This document shows, in pieces, positions 46,387 to 55,238 of a DNA stretch of 64,000 nt (position 1 is its first letter; each line of letters starts with the position of its first letter). Location of the stretch: the NCBI RefSeq assembly GCF_014692515.1, contig NZ_JACOIK010000004.1, forward strand, positions 124,001 through 188,000. Reading direction: 5' to 3'. A program made the translations under genes and the position numbers. Under the pieces are notes generated by a model that was not told the DNA's origin, made no database searches, and saw only the letters and a list, made by a program, of their open reading frames with translations. The stretch is from Sphingobacterium micropteri (GTDB lineage Bacteria > Bacteroidota > Bacteroidia > Sphingobacteriales > Sphingobacteriaceae).

Positions 46387-47113
46387 CGGGATCATCTGGA
46401 TCAAAGCGTTTTAAATTTTCTGTCAGTTCAACGGCTGTTTTCCAATTAACTTTATCCGAGGTAATCAGCCCGAACTTACGGGCGACACGTTCTACATGCA
46501 CATCACATGGACAGATAAGATCACGGGGTTTTATTCGATCCCATATACCAAAATCCACGCCCTTATTGTCTTGGCGAACCATCCAACGCATAAACATATT
46601 TAATCGTTTGCAACTGGATTTTTGTAATGGAGAGCTGATATGCTTTCTCGTACGAATAGGGTAATCGGGCAAAGAAAAAAAATACGCTTTAAATTCATTC
46701 AAGCTTCGTTCCATAGAAAAGGGTATATGCTGCTGATTATCAATCAAAAATGCATCTTCTAATGACGTGAAACGACGATAATGGAAACGCAAAAAAGAAA
46801 CAAAATATAGCAAGTCCGTATCGTTAAAAGTGCGATGTTTGAACCCTAAAAGATTCTTCAAATCCACTTCATTATGCTTTATAATAAAATTTGCGGGCTC
46901 GCCATCAAAGCGCTCAATCAATTCTTTACATTTGTTAATAATGGTTTTCCGTTGCCCCCAAGCCAAAATAGCAGCGAAGAAGCCCATAATCTCTATATCT
47001 TGTTTCTTGCTAAATAAATGGGGAATGCATATTGGATCATTCTCAATAAATGTGGGCTGGTTAAACGACGCTACTTTCTCGTCTAAAAATTGCTTCATGT
47101 CGAAGTCTGCCAT
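46337..47113 (-). CDS. TIGR02757-family protein
   Basis: 258 residues. Typical motifs are IMGFFAAILAWGQRKTIINKCKELIERFDG (about 42-71), FKHRTFNDTDLLYFVSFLRFHY, RLNMFMRWMVRQDNKGVDFG and RDLICPCDVHVERVARKFGL. The helical pattern with W..R..D resembles DNA glycosylase HhH-type folds, but no activity is established that I know. It overlaps the 3' end of gapA tail to tail by 50 bp. Confidence 0.9.
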   Translation of the reverse strand: MADFDMKQFLDEKVASFNQPTFIENDPICIPHLFSKKQDIEIMGFFAAILAWGQRKTIINKCKELIERFDGEPANFIIKHNEVDLKNLLGFKHRTFNDTDLLYFVSFLRFHYRRFTSLEDAFLIDNQQHIPFSMERSLNEFKAYFFSLPDYPIRTRKHISSPLQKSSCKRLNMFMRWMVRQDNKGVDFGIWDRIKPRDLICPCDVHVERVARKFGLITSDKVNWKTAVELTENLKRFDPDDPVKYDFALFGIGVIGEL

Positions 47114-47233
47114 ACACTTGAATATCTATACTTTAATTTGCGTATAAAGATACCTTTTTCGCGTTTATTATCCGACCAACGACGGGATTATTAAAAACAA
47201 AATACGCATGGATAAAAGAATATATAAAAGCAT

Positions 47234-47241
47234 TACCTTTG
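47234..47241 (+). promoter_or_regulatory. -7 promoter box of rlmF
   Basis: TACCTTTG lies 18 bases before the ATG at 47259. It falls inside the longer open frame starting at 47208, so the later start is preferred. Confidence 0.75.
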
Positions 47242-47258
47242 CATTAAATTACACATAT

Positions 47259-48164
47259 ATGGATTCTAAAAAGAAGAAGAACGTATTGCATCCCAGAAAC
47301 ATCCATCAATCTGGTTATGATTTCCCGAAGCTAGCGGAAGCAAACCCAGCATTGAAAGATTATATCATTGAAACAGCATTCGGCACGATATCCATAGATT
47401 TTGCGAATCCTAAAGCCGTCATCGAACTCAATAAAGCACTCCTGATGGCTTACTATAACGTACAAAACTGGTCTATTTTAAAAAACAGCCTCTGCCCTCC
47501 TGTTCCCGGAAGGGCAGATTATATACATTATGCTGCCGACCTCCTAGCGGCGGATAACAACGGGATTATTCCAACCGGTCCTCAAATTCATGTTTTAGAT
47601 ATCGGCACAGGTTCTTCCATGATATATCCTATTTTAGGAGAACGGATATATGGTTGGCGTTTTCTCGGCACCGATATCGACATTACGGCATTAAATCACG
47701 CCAGATCGCTCGTTAAAAAAAATAGTGGTCTCGCAAAAAAGATCGTGTTCCAGCTACAAGAACACAAAGGACATATTTTCGAGGGCATCCTGCATAAAGA
47801 TGATTACTTTGATCTCGTTGTGTGTAACCCGCCTTTCTATAAATCAAGGGAAGAAAACTGGCAAAAGACCAGTAAAAAATTTCATGCCCTTCATAAAAAC
47901 AAAGAAGCACTTCCCGTACAAAACTTCGGCGGACATCCCAACGAACTTTGGTGCGAGGGAGGGGAACGAAAATTCGTTCGCGATATGATCAACGAGAGTA
48001 TGCGTTTCAAAGCACAATTAGGTTGGGTCACAAGCTTGATCTCGAATAAAGAAAATCTAGAACCCCTTATTGCTGTATTGGAATATAACAAGGCAGCTAA
48101 AGTTGAAATCATCAATATAGCACAAGGTCAAAAAGCGATCCGTATTTTAGCTTGGAAATGGTAG
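47259..48164 (+). CDS. rlmF: 23S rRNA (adenine-1618-N6)-methyltransferase RlmF
   Basis: 301 residues from the ATG at 47259, chosen because a promoter box sits just before it. Motifs: KKNVLHPRNIHQSGYDFPKL at the N-terminus, VPGRADYIHYAADLLA, SAM site VLDIGTGSSMIYPILG, the catalytic NPPF in LVVCNPPFYKS, and FGGHPNELWCEGGERKFV. It methylates A1618 of 23S rRNA. Single gene, tail to tail with nfeD-like (17 bp). Confidence 0.95.
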   Translation: MDSKKKKNVLHPRNIHQSGYDFPKLAEANPALKDYIIETAFGTISIDFANPKAVIELNKALLMAYYNVQNWSILKNSLCPPVPGRADYIHYAADLLAADNNGIIPTGPQIHVLDIGTGSSMIYPILGERIYGWRFLGTDIDITALNHARSLVKKNSGLAKKIVFQLQEHKGHIFEGILHKDDYFDLVVCNPPFYKSREENWQKTSKKFHALHKNKEALPVQNFGGHPNELWCEGGERKFVRDMINESMRFKAQLGWVTSLISNKENLEPLIAVLEYNKAAKVEIINIAQGQKAIRILAWKW

Positions 48165-48181
48165 TGTAAGAGCGTTACGCC

Positions 48182-49546
48182 TTACACATTACCTTTTTCG
48201 GGCTTATCCTTGAGCTTCCGGACAAAAAGATTATAGTTTTCATGCTTTTCGACATACACTTCTTCTCCGGCCTCGATAAAACCATCTAAAGCAACTGCAT
48301 CGTACCACACGCCATCAATCTCAATCTTGCCTGCCGGTCTTAGAACCGTTCGGGCAACACCATTTTGATAAAGCAGATTTGTTTTCTGTGGCGACGAGGT
48401 ATACCCGACGTCCGCTTTCTGCTCATCATGAAGCACCAATCGTCTAAAGGCAGACGACTTCAGGATATTTTTTCCGAAAATAACCATTAAGATAATAGAG
48501 AGCACCATCGCTCCCGTTACAATTAAAAATGACTCCATCAATAATCCTGGTTGGGCTAATTTAAAATCAAAAAAGTTGTTGTCTACCATGGAGAAAGCAA
48601 GGCCACAAAGCACACATATAATCCCCAATATACCGGCGATACCAAATCCTGGTATAACAAACACTTCTAACAACAATAGGGCGACTCCTACGATAAATAG
48701 GACAATTTCCCAATGGTCTGCCAGCCCTTGCAAATACAACGGTGCGAAAAACAGTACCCCGCATATTGCGGCAACTACGAGTGCAAATCCAATTCCGGGT
48801 GTTTGTAGTTCAAAATAAATACCGCCTATAAGCCCTAATATCAAGAAACCACTGACCATCGGATTAATCAAAAATGCAATGATACGATCCACCACGCTAA
48901 TGTGATGTTGCACCACTTCTAAATCACCTTTTTCAAGCTGTTTATAGACTTCTCCCACATCTGTCACCACCGCTTGAACAAGACCCGCTTTTACACCTTC
49001 TGTAGCTGTTAACGTCAACAGTTTACCATCAGGCTTCAATTGTGGCACGGAAACTTCAGGATCTACAAAGGCTTCTGCTATTTTCGGATCCCGCCCTTTA
49101 GCCTCGGCTGTCGCGCGCATCAGTCCCCGCATATACGATTGATATTTTTCCGGCATAATCTCCCCACTTTGGTTAACAACACTCGCCGCCCCCATACTTC
49201 CACCTTTTTGCATAAAAATTTCGTCCGAAGCCAATGAAATCAATGTTCCTGCAGAAGCAGCATTGTTGTTAATATAGATTACGGTATGCATACTGGAGCC
49301 CAAGAGCTTGGAACGTATAGAATCTGCAAAATTTACGGCTCCACCAAAGGTATTCAATTCTATCAAAAACATTTCAGCCTGTAGTTCTGCTGCTTTCTGA
49401 TGCGCCAAATTCACAGTTCGCCATGCGTTTGGGCCAATATCTTCTTTGATATCCACTTTATATATTTTTTGTGCCGATGCAGTGAAAAGCATAACACAAA
49501 AAGTAAAAAGAAAAGCAAAAAAGGATTTCGTAAATTTGTTCTCCAT
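48182..49546 (-). CDS. NfeD-family membrane protease (ClpP-class)
   Basis: 454 residues. Signal peptide; ClpP-like serine protease domain with IELNTFGGAVNFADSIRS and the nucleophile Ser in NNNAASAGTLISLA, catalytic Lys in MPEKYQSYMRG. Then about four membrane helices (210-350) and a C-terminal OB-fold NfeD domain (GVARTVLRPAGKIEIDGVWYDA). Known relatives cleave stomatin-like membrane proteins; no stomatin/SPFH gene is adjacent. Its start is only 24 bp from the start of the divergent neighbour. Confidence 0.93.
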   Translation of the reverse strand: MENKFTKSFFAFLFTFCVMLFTASAQKIYKVDIKEDIGPNAWRTVNLAHQKAAELQAEMFLIELNTFGGAVNFADSIRSKLLGSSMHTVIYINNNAASAGTLISLASDEIFMQKGGSMGAASVVNQSGEIMPEKYQSYMRGLMRATAEAKGRDPKIAEAFVDPEVSVPQLKPDGKLLTLTATEGVKAGLVQAVVTDVGEVYKQLEKGDLEVVQHHISVVDRIIAFLINPMVSGFLILGLIGGIYFELQTPGIGFALVVAAICGVLFFAPLYLQGLADHWEIVLFIVGVALLLLEVFVIPGFGIAGILGIICVLCGLAFSMVDNNFFDFKLAQPGLLMESFLIVTGAMVLSIILMVIFGKNILKSSAFRRLVLHDEQKADVGYTSSPQKTNLLYQNGVARTVLRPAGKIEIDGVWYDAVALDGFIEAGEEVYVEKHENYNLFVRKLKDKPEKGNV

Positions 49547-49570
49547 GGATTAATGTTTTTTGCTATAGTA

Positions 49571-50317
49571 ATGACTAAATATACAACATTTAAAACATTT
49601 GAAAAAAACTTTCCGTATCAAATATGGAAAATTGTAGCAGATGCAGCTTCACGACAAATTGCTGTGGAACTCCGAGACACGGAGTCTACCTGCGCTATAC
49701 TTTATATCTTTGACTTTGATGGCAACGAGCTGCTAAAACATAAAGAAATAGATGAAAAAGAATGGACACTGGAATCCATCCAGCATCATACGCTTATTTT
49801 GAAACGTGTGGGCGACACGCAGCCGGTGAAAGAGGGTATTCTATTTTTAGATATGCAAGGTACCCCCCGTCATTTATGGCAAGAATATACCTGGATAGAC
49901 ACCTATCGTGATGTGGTAAAGGTGCGGCACCGTAATTTCCAAAGCGGTTTTGAAGAATATATTGATGTAAAAACGCTCGAAAAGAAAGCTAACACAGGGC
50001 AAGAACAAGAATATTGCAGTGCTATCAAAATGCCTGTTCCCTATAGCGGTAACTTACCCCCCTATCTACAACATGTAGCTATACAAGATCTACCTTGGAT
50101 TAGTCGTGCAGCAGACCGCATACTTTGGTCATACCATACAAAGGAGCATGGGCATTATCATTTAAACCTTTCGGTCGCCGATGCATCCAAATTACTAGTA
50201 ACACAATGTTTATTATCCGATATGCCGAAAATGATTCCGCAGCCATATTTTCAAATAGAAAATCAAATATTTTTAATGTCATATAATAAACGGAAAATTG
50301 TTTCGTATTTAGTATAA
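49571..50317 (+). CDS. Hypothetical protein, possibly DUF4905
   Basis: 248 residues from the ATG at 49571 (MTKYTTFKTF); an in-frame ATG at 49553 is also possible, and the frame runs further up against nfeD-like on the other strand. The protein looks like a beta-rich soluble fold with many aromatic residues (HLWQEYTWIDTYRDVVKVRH, DLPWISRAADRILWSYH). I believe it resembles the Bacteroidota DUF4905 group, from memory only. It precedes the LysM gene by 10 bp, so an envelope-related operon is likely. Confidence 0.65.
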   Translation: MTKYTTFKTFEKNFPYQIWKIVADAASRQIAVELRDTESTCAILYIFDFDGNELLKHKEIDEKEWTLESIQHHTLILKRVGDTQPVKEGILFLDMQGTPRHLWQEYTWIDTYRDVVKVRHRNFQSGFEEYIDVKTLEKKANTGQEQEYCSAIKMPVPYSGNLPPYLQHVAIQDLPWISRAADRILWSYHTKEHGHYHLNLSVADASKLLVTQCLLSDMPKMIPQPYFQIENQIFLMSYNKRKIVSYLV

Positions 50318-50327
50318 TTGCAAACAT

Positions 50328-51269
50328 ATGGGAAAAACAAAAGCTTTTTCGACCACGATAAAATTAGGTGCTCTGGGGGTATTATGCTACCCTCTTTTTC
50401 TGACTGCTAAATCCGCTGAATATAACGTTAATGAACCCTTTTCTGTTTCGGTTAATAAATCCTTTTCTGTTTCGATTGCACCCGATTCAATCGGTGTGGA
50501 AGTGGTAAACGGCGAAATAAATATTATCCACCGTATCGATCGAAAAGAAACGTATTATGCATTGAGCCGGCGATATAATATCCCCGTAAACCGTATCATG
50601 GAGGTGAATAATAAAAAGACCCTTAAACCTGGTGACACCGTAAAAGTTCCTACGGGCAGACAAGGGGCGTCGATGACAACTGTTTCATCGTCTCCGGCTC
50701 CGCAAACCCAGCAACAGGAACAACCCAAGGTGTTAACCGAATATAAAGTGGGTAAAAGCGAAACCCTATATGCTATTTCTAGACGGTTTGGCACAACGGT
50801 AGAGGCGATTAAAAAAATGAACGATCTCCAATCAGATTCTCTCCGGGAGGGCATCACGCTGAAAATCCCAAATGCGGATTATCGAGAGCCCATTCCAGAA
50901 ATCCCCCAACAGCCTATCCTGATCGATACGTCGTCCACTCCGGAGTTAACCCCGGAACAAATCATTGCCGCAAATCGCTATGGTATTCGCGAAAAACAAG
51001 AAAAGGGCATTGGCGTATGGATTAATGATCTGGAGACGGACGGTAAAAGTAATCTCGCCCTTCACAAAACTGCCCCCATAGGCACCATTTTAAAAATCAC
51101 GAATCCAATGACGCGGAATGTTACCTACGCCAAAGTAGTCGGAAAATTCACGGATACGGCCGAGACAAAAGACGCTATTGTCGTCTTATCAAAATCTGCG
51201 GCGGCTTACATCGGTGCCCTTGACAGAAGGTTTTTGATAGAAATAGCATATGGTGTACCTTTGCAATAA
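50328..51269 (+). CDS. Secreted LysM protein with C-terminal double-psi beta-barrel-like domain
   Basis: 313 residues. Hydrophobic N-terminus (about 10-28, likely signal), then two LysM modules: IHRIDRKETYYALSRRYNIP..VPTG (about 64-108) and TEYKVGKSETLYAISRRFGT..LKIP (about 138-184), joined by a Gln/Pro/Ser linker. The C-terminal part (about 225-313) with LHKTAPIGTILKITNPMTRN and VVLSKSAAAYIGALDRRF resembles the RlpA-like double-psi barrel. Likely binds peptidoglycan. It lies between the DUF4905-like gene and udk. Confidence 0.88.
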   Translation: MGKTKAFSTTIKLGALGVLCYPLFLTAKSAEYNVNEPFSVSVNKSFSVSIAPDSIGVEVVNGEINIIHRIDRKETYYALSRRYNIPVNRIMEVNNKKTLKPGDTVKVPTGRQGASMTTVSSSPAPQTQQQEQPKVLTEYKVGKSETLYAISRRFGTTVEAIKKMNDLQSDSLREGITLKIPNADYREPIPEIPQQPILIDTSSTPELTPEQIIAANRYGIREKQEKGIGVWINDLETDGKSNLALHKTAPIGTILKITNPMTRNVTYAKVVGKFTDTAETKDAIVVLSKSAAAYIGALDRRFLIEIAYGVPLQ

Positions 51270-51289
51270 ATAAATTTAGGAAGGTATAA

Positions 51290-51913
51290 ATGGATAAACC
51301 ATACGTTATCGGTATTGCGGGCAGTAGTGGATCAGGCAAGACGTTCTTTCTAAGACGTTTTCTCGATCATTTTCATCCCGATCAAGTTACGCTCATTTCG
51401 CAAGACGATTATTATATCCCCGCAAATACCAAAACAAAAGAAGAAAATCGGCTATATAACTTTGATTTACCCACGGCTATTAATCGAGAATCTTTCTTCC
51501 ACGATATAAAACAACTTTTCGACGGGCATACCATTTACCGACAGGAATATACCTTTAATAATCCCAATATTACCCCCAAAATACTTGAAATTAAGCCTGC
51601 CCCCATCCTCATTGTAGAAGGTTTATTTATTTTTCATTACGAGGAGGTTAACAAACTATTAGATTATCGGATTTTCCTCGATGCTTCGGAATCAGTTGCG
51701 TTAGAAAGGAGGCTGCAACGAGACCTAATGGAAAGAGGATATAATCATGACGATGTGATGTACAAATGGATAAACCACGTTGTTCCGGCTTATGAACAAT
51801 ATTTGGTTCCATTTAAATCGGCATGTGATTTAGTAATCATCAATAACACGAATGATCCCAAAATCATTGATAATGCCGCTCGTGAAATCTCAGTTGGACT
51901 TAAACCTATGTAA
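51290..51913 (+). CDS. udk: Uridine kinase
   Basis: 207 residues. P-loop GIAGSSGSGKTFFLRRF (about 9-25), substrate motif SQDDYYIPAN, NFDLPTAINRESFF, and VEGLFIFHYEEVNKLLDYRIFLDAS followed by the lid ERRLQRDLMERG. Phosphorylates uridine and cytidine for pyrimidine salvage. It is 20 bp after the LysM gene. A short Cys-rich ORF follows. Confidence 0.94.
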   Translation: MDKPYVIGIAGSSGSGKTFFLRRFLDHFHPDQVTLISQDDYYIPANTKTKEENRLYNFDLPTAINRESFFHDIKQLFDGHTIYRQEYTFNNPNITPKILEIKPAPILIVEGLFIFHYEEVNKLLDYRIFLDASESVALERRLQRDLMERGYNHDDVMYKWINHVVPAYEQYLVPFKSACDLVIINNTNDPKIIDNAAREISVGLKPM

Positions 51914-51962
51914 GTTACCACAAATAAAAAATGAATAGCTATTTAAATTCAATCTAAACAAT

Positions 51963-51970
51963 TATCTTTG
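51963..51970 (+). promoter_or_regulatory. -7 promoter box of the small Cys-rich ORF
   Basis: TATCTTTG (TAnnTTTG) ends 8 bases before the ATG at 51979, predicting an almost leaderless mRNA. Confidence 0.7.
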
Positions 51971-51978
51971 TAATTGAG

Positions 51979-52146
51979 ATGGAAAAGATAATAACCCCAT
52001 TAATCTATATAGAAGATGGGACCCCCTTTCTTGACGAAATCAAAAAAGGGATAAACTGCAACCCAGATTTGGGATGTTGTGTTTTTAAAAAATGTTGTAA
52101 AAAATATAAGCGGGGCAAACGCTGTAAAAAGTGCCCCAAAAGATAG
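51979..52146 (+). CDS. Small cysteine-rich basic protein, 55 aa
   Basis: An ORF of 55 codons from ATG 51979 to TAG 52146. The N-terminal half is neutral (MEKIITPLIYIEDGTPFLDE); the C-terminal half has seven Cys in GINCNPDLGCCVFKKCCKKY and KRGKRCKKCPK, mixed with many Lys and Arg. It has its own promoter box and starts after udk. The Cys spacing (C, CC, CC, C..C) could bind a metal or nucleic acid. No family recognised. It ends 10 bp before the convergent MFS gene. Confidence 0.7.
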   Translation: MEKIITPLIYIEDGTPFLDEIKKGINCNPDLGCCVFKKCCKKYKRGKRCKKCPKR

Positions 52147-52155
52147 TCTTATGCA

Positions 52156-53379
52156 CTATTCTTCCATATAGTTTAAATCTTTATCGAAGCTCTCCTCTAG
52201 TCTCGTCAAGGCGAAAATAGCAATAATAGATAATAGTATGGTGACTGCCATTGCGGCGTGGAGTATACCCATATTTGGCACCAACCAACCATATAAAAGT
52301 GTGGACGGGATCAATGCCCCCCGCACAAAATTTGGAGCCGTCGTAGCCACTGTCGCGCGGAGATTTGTACCAAACTGCTCGGCAGAAATAGTGACAAACG
52401 TGGCCCAGTAACCCACACCAAGTCCTAATAAAAATGCCAGCACCAAGAACTTATTTTCGGAAATACCGGTACTGGATAAATACCACACCGAGAATAAGAT
52501 AATGAGCACCTGGCATATAAAGACTACTTTTTTTCTGGATCTGAACCATTGCGCTAACAATCCCGCAAAAACATCGCCCAGCGAAATACCTAAATAGGTG
52601 AACATTACGCCCTTTCCTGCACTCAGCGGCGTTTCGCTCTGCAAAGCCTGTCCAATTTCTGGAGCCTGCGTAACCAAAACCCCCACCACAAACCAAATAG
52701 GCAACCCGATACAAAGACAATATAGATATCGAAGGAAACGTTCTCTTTTGTTGAATAACATCAACAAATTTCCTTTAACTGCATTCTGGTTGTCTTGTTT
52801 CTTAAACAATCCTGATTCAAATGTTCCGACACGCAGTAACAACAGACAAAGCCCCATTCCACCACCAACAAAATAAGCTGTCCGCCAGTCAAACCATTCG
52901 GAAACGTAGTACGCCAAAATCGCTCCCAATACACCTAACCCGGCCACGATCATGGTACCATATCCACGTTTTCCCTTATCCATACTCTCGCTAACCAATG
53001 TAATGCCTGCTCCCAGCTCACCGGCAAGGCCTATACCTGCCACGAAACGAATCCAGGCATAGGTGTTTACATCTTGAACAAAGCCATTGTATAGGTTGGC
53101 CAGCGAATACAGGACGATAGATCCAAAAAGCACTTTTAACCGTCCGAATTTATCGGCAATAACACCCCAAATAATTCCACCAAGCAGTAATCCTGCCATT
53201 TGCATATTCAACACAAACTCCCCTTCGGAACGCATCTGCCCTTCTGGAATACCGATATCTTTAAACGATTGTACCCGTACGATGGAGAAAATAATTAAAT
53301 CATAAATATCCACAAAATAGCCAAGCGATGCGACCAAGACCAGCAGCCATACTTTACCGGGTTTAGGATTACTTTCCAT
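52156..53379 (-). CDS. MFS transporter
   Basis: 407 residues with about 12 membrane helices. MFS signatures: LGYFVDIYDLIIFSIVRV in helix 1, the loop 2-3 motif GVIADKFGRLKVLFGS (about 77-92), and RFVAGIGLAGELGAGITLVSE. The mid-loop is around residue 200. The arrangement resembles the sugar/metabolite-proton symporter group (SP/MHS), but the substrate cannot be told. Single gene. Confidence 0.9.
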   Translation of the reverse strand: MESNPKPGKVWLLVLVASLGYFVDIYDLIIFSIVRVQSFKDIGIPEGQMRSEGEFVLNMQMAGLLLGGIIWGVIADKFGRLKVLFGSIVLYSLANLYNGFVQDVNTYAWIRFVAGIGLAGELGAGITLVSESMDKGKRGYGTMIVAGLGVLGAILAYYVSEWFDWRTAYFVGGGMGLCLLLLRVGTFESGLFKKQDNQNAVKGNLLMLFNKRERFLRYLYCLCIGLPIWFVVGVLVTQAPEIGQALQSETPLSAGKGVMFTYLGISLGDVFAGLLAQWFRSRKKVVFICQVLIILFSVWYLSSTGISENKFLVLAFLLGLGVGYWATFVTISAEQFGTNLRATVATTAPNFVRGALIPSTLLYGWLVPNMGILHAAMAVTILLSIIAIFALTRLEESFDKDLNYMEE

Positions 53380-53613
53380 AATAGTTTAGCGTTGAGGCGC
53401 GCAATTTACAATCTTTTCTATTTATTACAAGAAATAAACAATCATAATCCGCTTTAAATATGGGCGGAGTCCTATATTTCCTCTATAAAGCAAATTTTAA
53501 ATGGCAGAGGAGAGCGAAATAAATTCATTTTATACACTCAAGCAATTATATTGCATATAAAAGTGAATTTATTTAGGTTTGTAATATTGAACATCACTAA
53601 ATAAAAAACGAAC

Positions 53614-54051
53614 ATGATGAAAAAGCTCACTTTGGGCACTTTAGCATTCGGTTTATTCCTTGCAGGTGCTTGCCAAAACACAAACGGAAAAAACGAAGAA
53701 GCCGAAAAGCTAGCAAAGGAGGCTATTGAAATACATGATGAAATCATGCCTCAAATTTCTACTTTCAACAAACACGACATTTTGATCGATTCTTTGTTAG
53801 AAAATCTTTCTGTATTAAAAACTGCGGATGTCGATCTCGACACGACAGAAACACGTGAAAAGTTCCACGCTTTAAAAGCAAATCTAGAATCAGCTAACGA
53901 TAAAATGATGGTTTGGATGAAAGAATATGCAATGGATAGCACAGACGTGAACTATCAAAAAGCAGAAGTAGAACGTATTTCTGAATTGAAAACAGAATTT
54001 GAACAAGTAAAATACGAAGCGGAGAGCCTATTGGCTCCTTTTAAAAAGTAA
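53614..54051 (+). CDS. Helical lipoprotein in the SCO-cytochrome c operon
   Basis: 145 residues. Lipobox LAGAC (Cys about 20), then an acidic Lys/Glu-rich helical protein (EEAEKLAKEAIEIHDEIMPQI and a C-terminal coiled-coil-like helix SELKTEFEQVKYEAESLL). I do not recognise it. Two bases separate it from the SCO gene, so it probably serves the same respiratory or copper-delivery function. Met and His near EIHDEIMPQ could bind copper, but that is speculation. Confidence 0.72.
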   Translation: MMKKLTLGTLAFGLFLAGACQNTNGKNEEAEKLAKEAIEIHDEIMPQISTFNKHDILIDSLLENLSVLKTADVDLDTTETREKFHALKANLESANDKMMVWMKEYAMDSTDVNYQKAEVERISELKTEFEQVKYEAESLLAPFKK

Positions 54052-54053
54052 GC

Positions 54054-54698
54054 ATGAAACGTAATCTAACAACATACCTAAGCGCAGTTGCACTTTCTTC
54101 TGCTTTATTCGCCTGTTCGGGAACAAGCGAAAAGAAATTACCCATCATCGGGGAGCGGGAGACGGAAGAGCGAGTCGTAGATGGTAAAACAGTCGTAGAC
54201 ACGATTTATCACCAGATTCCAAGCTTTGCTTTTATTAATCAAGACAGCGTAGAAATCACCGATAAAGATTTCGACAACAAGGTATATGTTGCTAATTTCT
54301 TCTTTACACATTGCCCAAGTATCTGTCCTACCATGCAACGAAACCTGTTAAAAGTATATGAAAAATACAAAGACGACGAACAGGTCGCTTTTTTATCACA
54401 CAGTATAGACTTTAAATACGATACGCCAAGCGTACTTAAATCGTATGCAGAAAAATTAGGTGTCACCAATAAACAATGGCAATTTGTAACGGGTGATAAA
54501 AAGGCTATTTATGGCATTGCAGATAAATATCTGGTTTATACAAAAGAAGATGAAAATGCACCAGGTGGTTATGATCACCAAAGTTACCTCGTGTTAATTG
54601 ATCCGCAAAAACGTATCCGCGGCGCATATGACGGAACAAATGATGATCAGGTTGCACAGCTCTTTGTCGACTTGGAGATCCTTTTAAAAGAACAATAG
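54054..54698 (+). CDS. SCO1/SenC-family copper chaperone lipoprotein
   Basis: 214 residues. Lipobox LFAC, then a thioredoxin-like SCO domain: YVANFFFTHCPSICPTMQRN with the copper-binding CxxxC, SIDFKYDTPSVLKSYAEKLG, WQFVTGDK and the third ligand His in GGYDHQSYLVLIDPQKRIRG. It delivers copper to the CuA site of cytochrome c oxidase or acts as a redox sensor. It lies between a helical lipoprotein (2 bp) and a cytochrome c (7 bp). Confidence 0.95.
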   Translation: MKRNLTTYLSAVALSSALFACSGTSEKKLPIIGERETEERVVDGKTVVDTIYHQIPSFAFINQDSVEITDKDFDNKVYVANFFFTHCPSICPTMQRNLLKVYEKYKDDEQVAFLSHSIDFKYDTPSVLKSYAEKLGVTNKQWQFVTGDKKAIYGIADKYLVYTKEDENAPGGYDHQSYLVLIDPQKRIRGAYDGTNDDQVAQLFVDLEILLKEQ

Positions 54699-54705
54699 AT
54701 CAGCC

Positions 54706-55134
54706 ATGCGAAATACGATATTTTCGTTGATAGCAATAAGCATGCTTATCGGCATGCTTATTCTCTCTTGTCAACCCCATGTAAGTATCGAAACCGCACA
54801 ATATGCCATAAATGGGCAGAAACTTTATGTTACCCACTGCCAGAGTTGCCATGGTGCAAAAGGCGAGGGATTGGGCATGCTCTATCCCCCATTGACCGAT
54901 ACCACCTATTTACAGAAAAACAGATCGAAACTAGCGTGTATTGTTAAGAACGGCATGACAGGCCCTGTCGAGGTTAATGGAAAAATATTTGAGGGCGATA
55001 TGCCCGCAAATGCCGAATTGACTAACGTCGATATCGCCTATATATTGACGTATATCACCACTACATTTGGTAATAATACCGAAACATATACACAAGAAGA
55101 AGTTAAAAAAAGTCTAGCGGATTGTCGTATGTAA
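54706..55134 (+). CDS. Cytochrome c lipoprotein
   Basis: 142 residues. Lipobox LILSC (Cys about 22), heme motif CQSCH in YVTHCQSCHGAKGEGLGM (about 44-61), PPLTDTTYL, and axial Met in FEGDMPANAELTNVDIAYIL. One c-type heme, anchored in the periplasm or outer leaflet. Third gene of the SCO operon, which points to electron transfer linked to a copper oxidase. Confidence 0.94.
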   Translation: MRNTIFSLIAISMLIGMLILSCQPHVSIETAQYAINGQKLYVTHCQSCHGAKGEGLGMLYPPLTDTTYLQKNRSKLACIVKNGMTGPVEVNGKIFEGDMPANAELTNVDIAYILTYITTTFGNNTETYTQEEVKKSLADCRM

Positions 55135-55153
55135 ATGTAGTTTATAGCAGTTT

Positions 55154-55224
55154 AAAAAAAGAAGGTTTCCAAACGGGGAGAATGGAAACCTTTCTAAACT
55201 AACCAATTATAAACCTAAATTATG
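55154..55224 (-). ncRNA. Small RNA family, copy D (minus strand)
   Basis: About 71 nt. The 5' region is as in copies A and B (AATTTAGGTT, then ATAATTGGTTAGTTTAG). The hairpin stem is different: AAGGTTTCCA/TGGAAACCTT (minus strand 55192-55183 with 55171-55162), but the loop keeps CTCCCCG. T7 follows. Promoter box TATCTTTG at 55238-55231 and TTAAATAT at 55290-55283. It converges on the cytochrome c gene, so it is an independent unit. The different stem with the same loop supports a real RNA structure. Confidence 0.8.
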
Positions 55225-55230
55225 ATACTA

Positions 55231-55238
55231 CAAAGATA
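55231..55238 (-). promoter_or_regulatory. -7 promoter box of sRNA copy D
   Basis: TATCTTTG on the minus strand, an exact TAnnTTTG. Confidence 0.78.
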
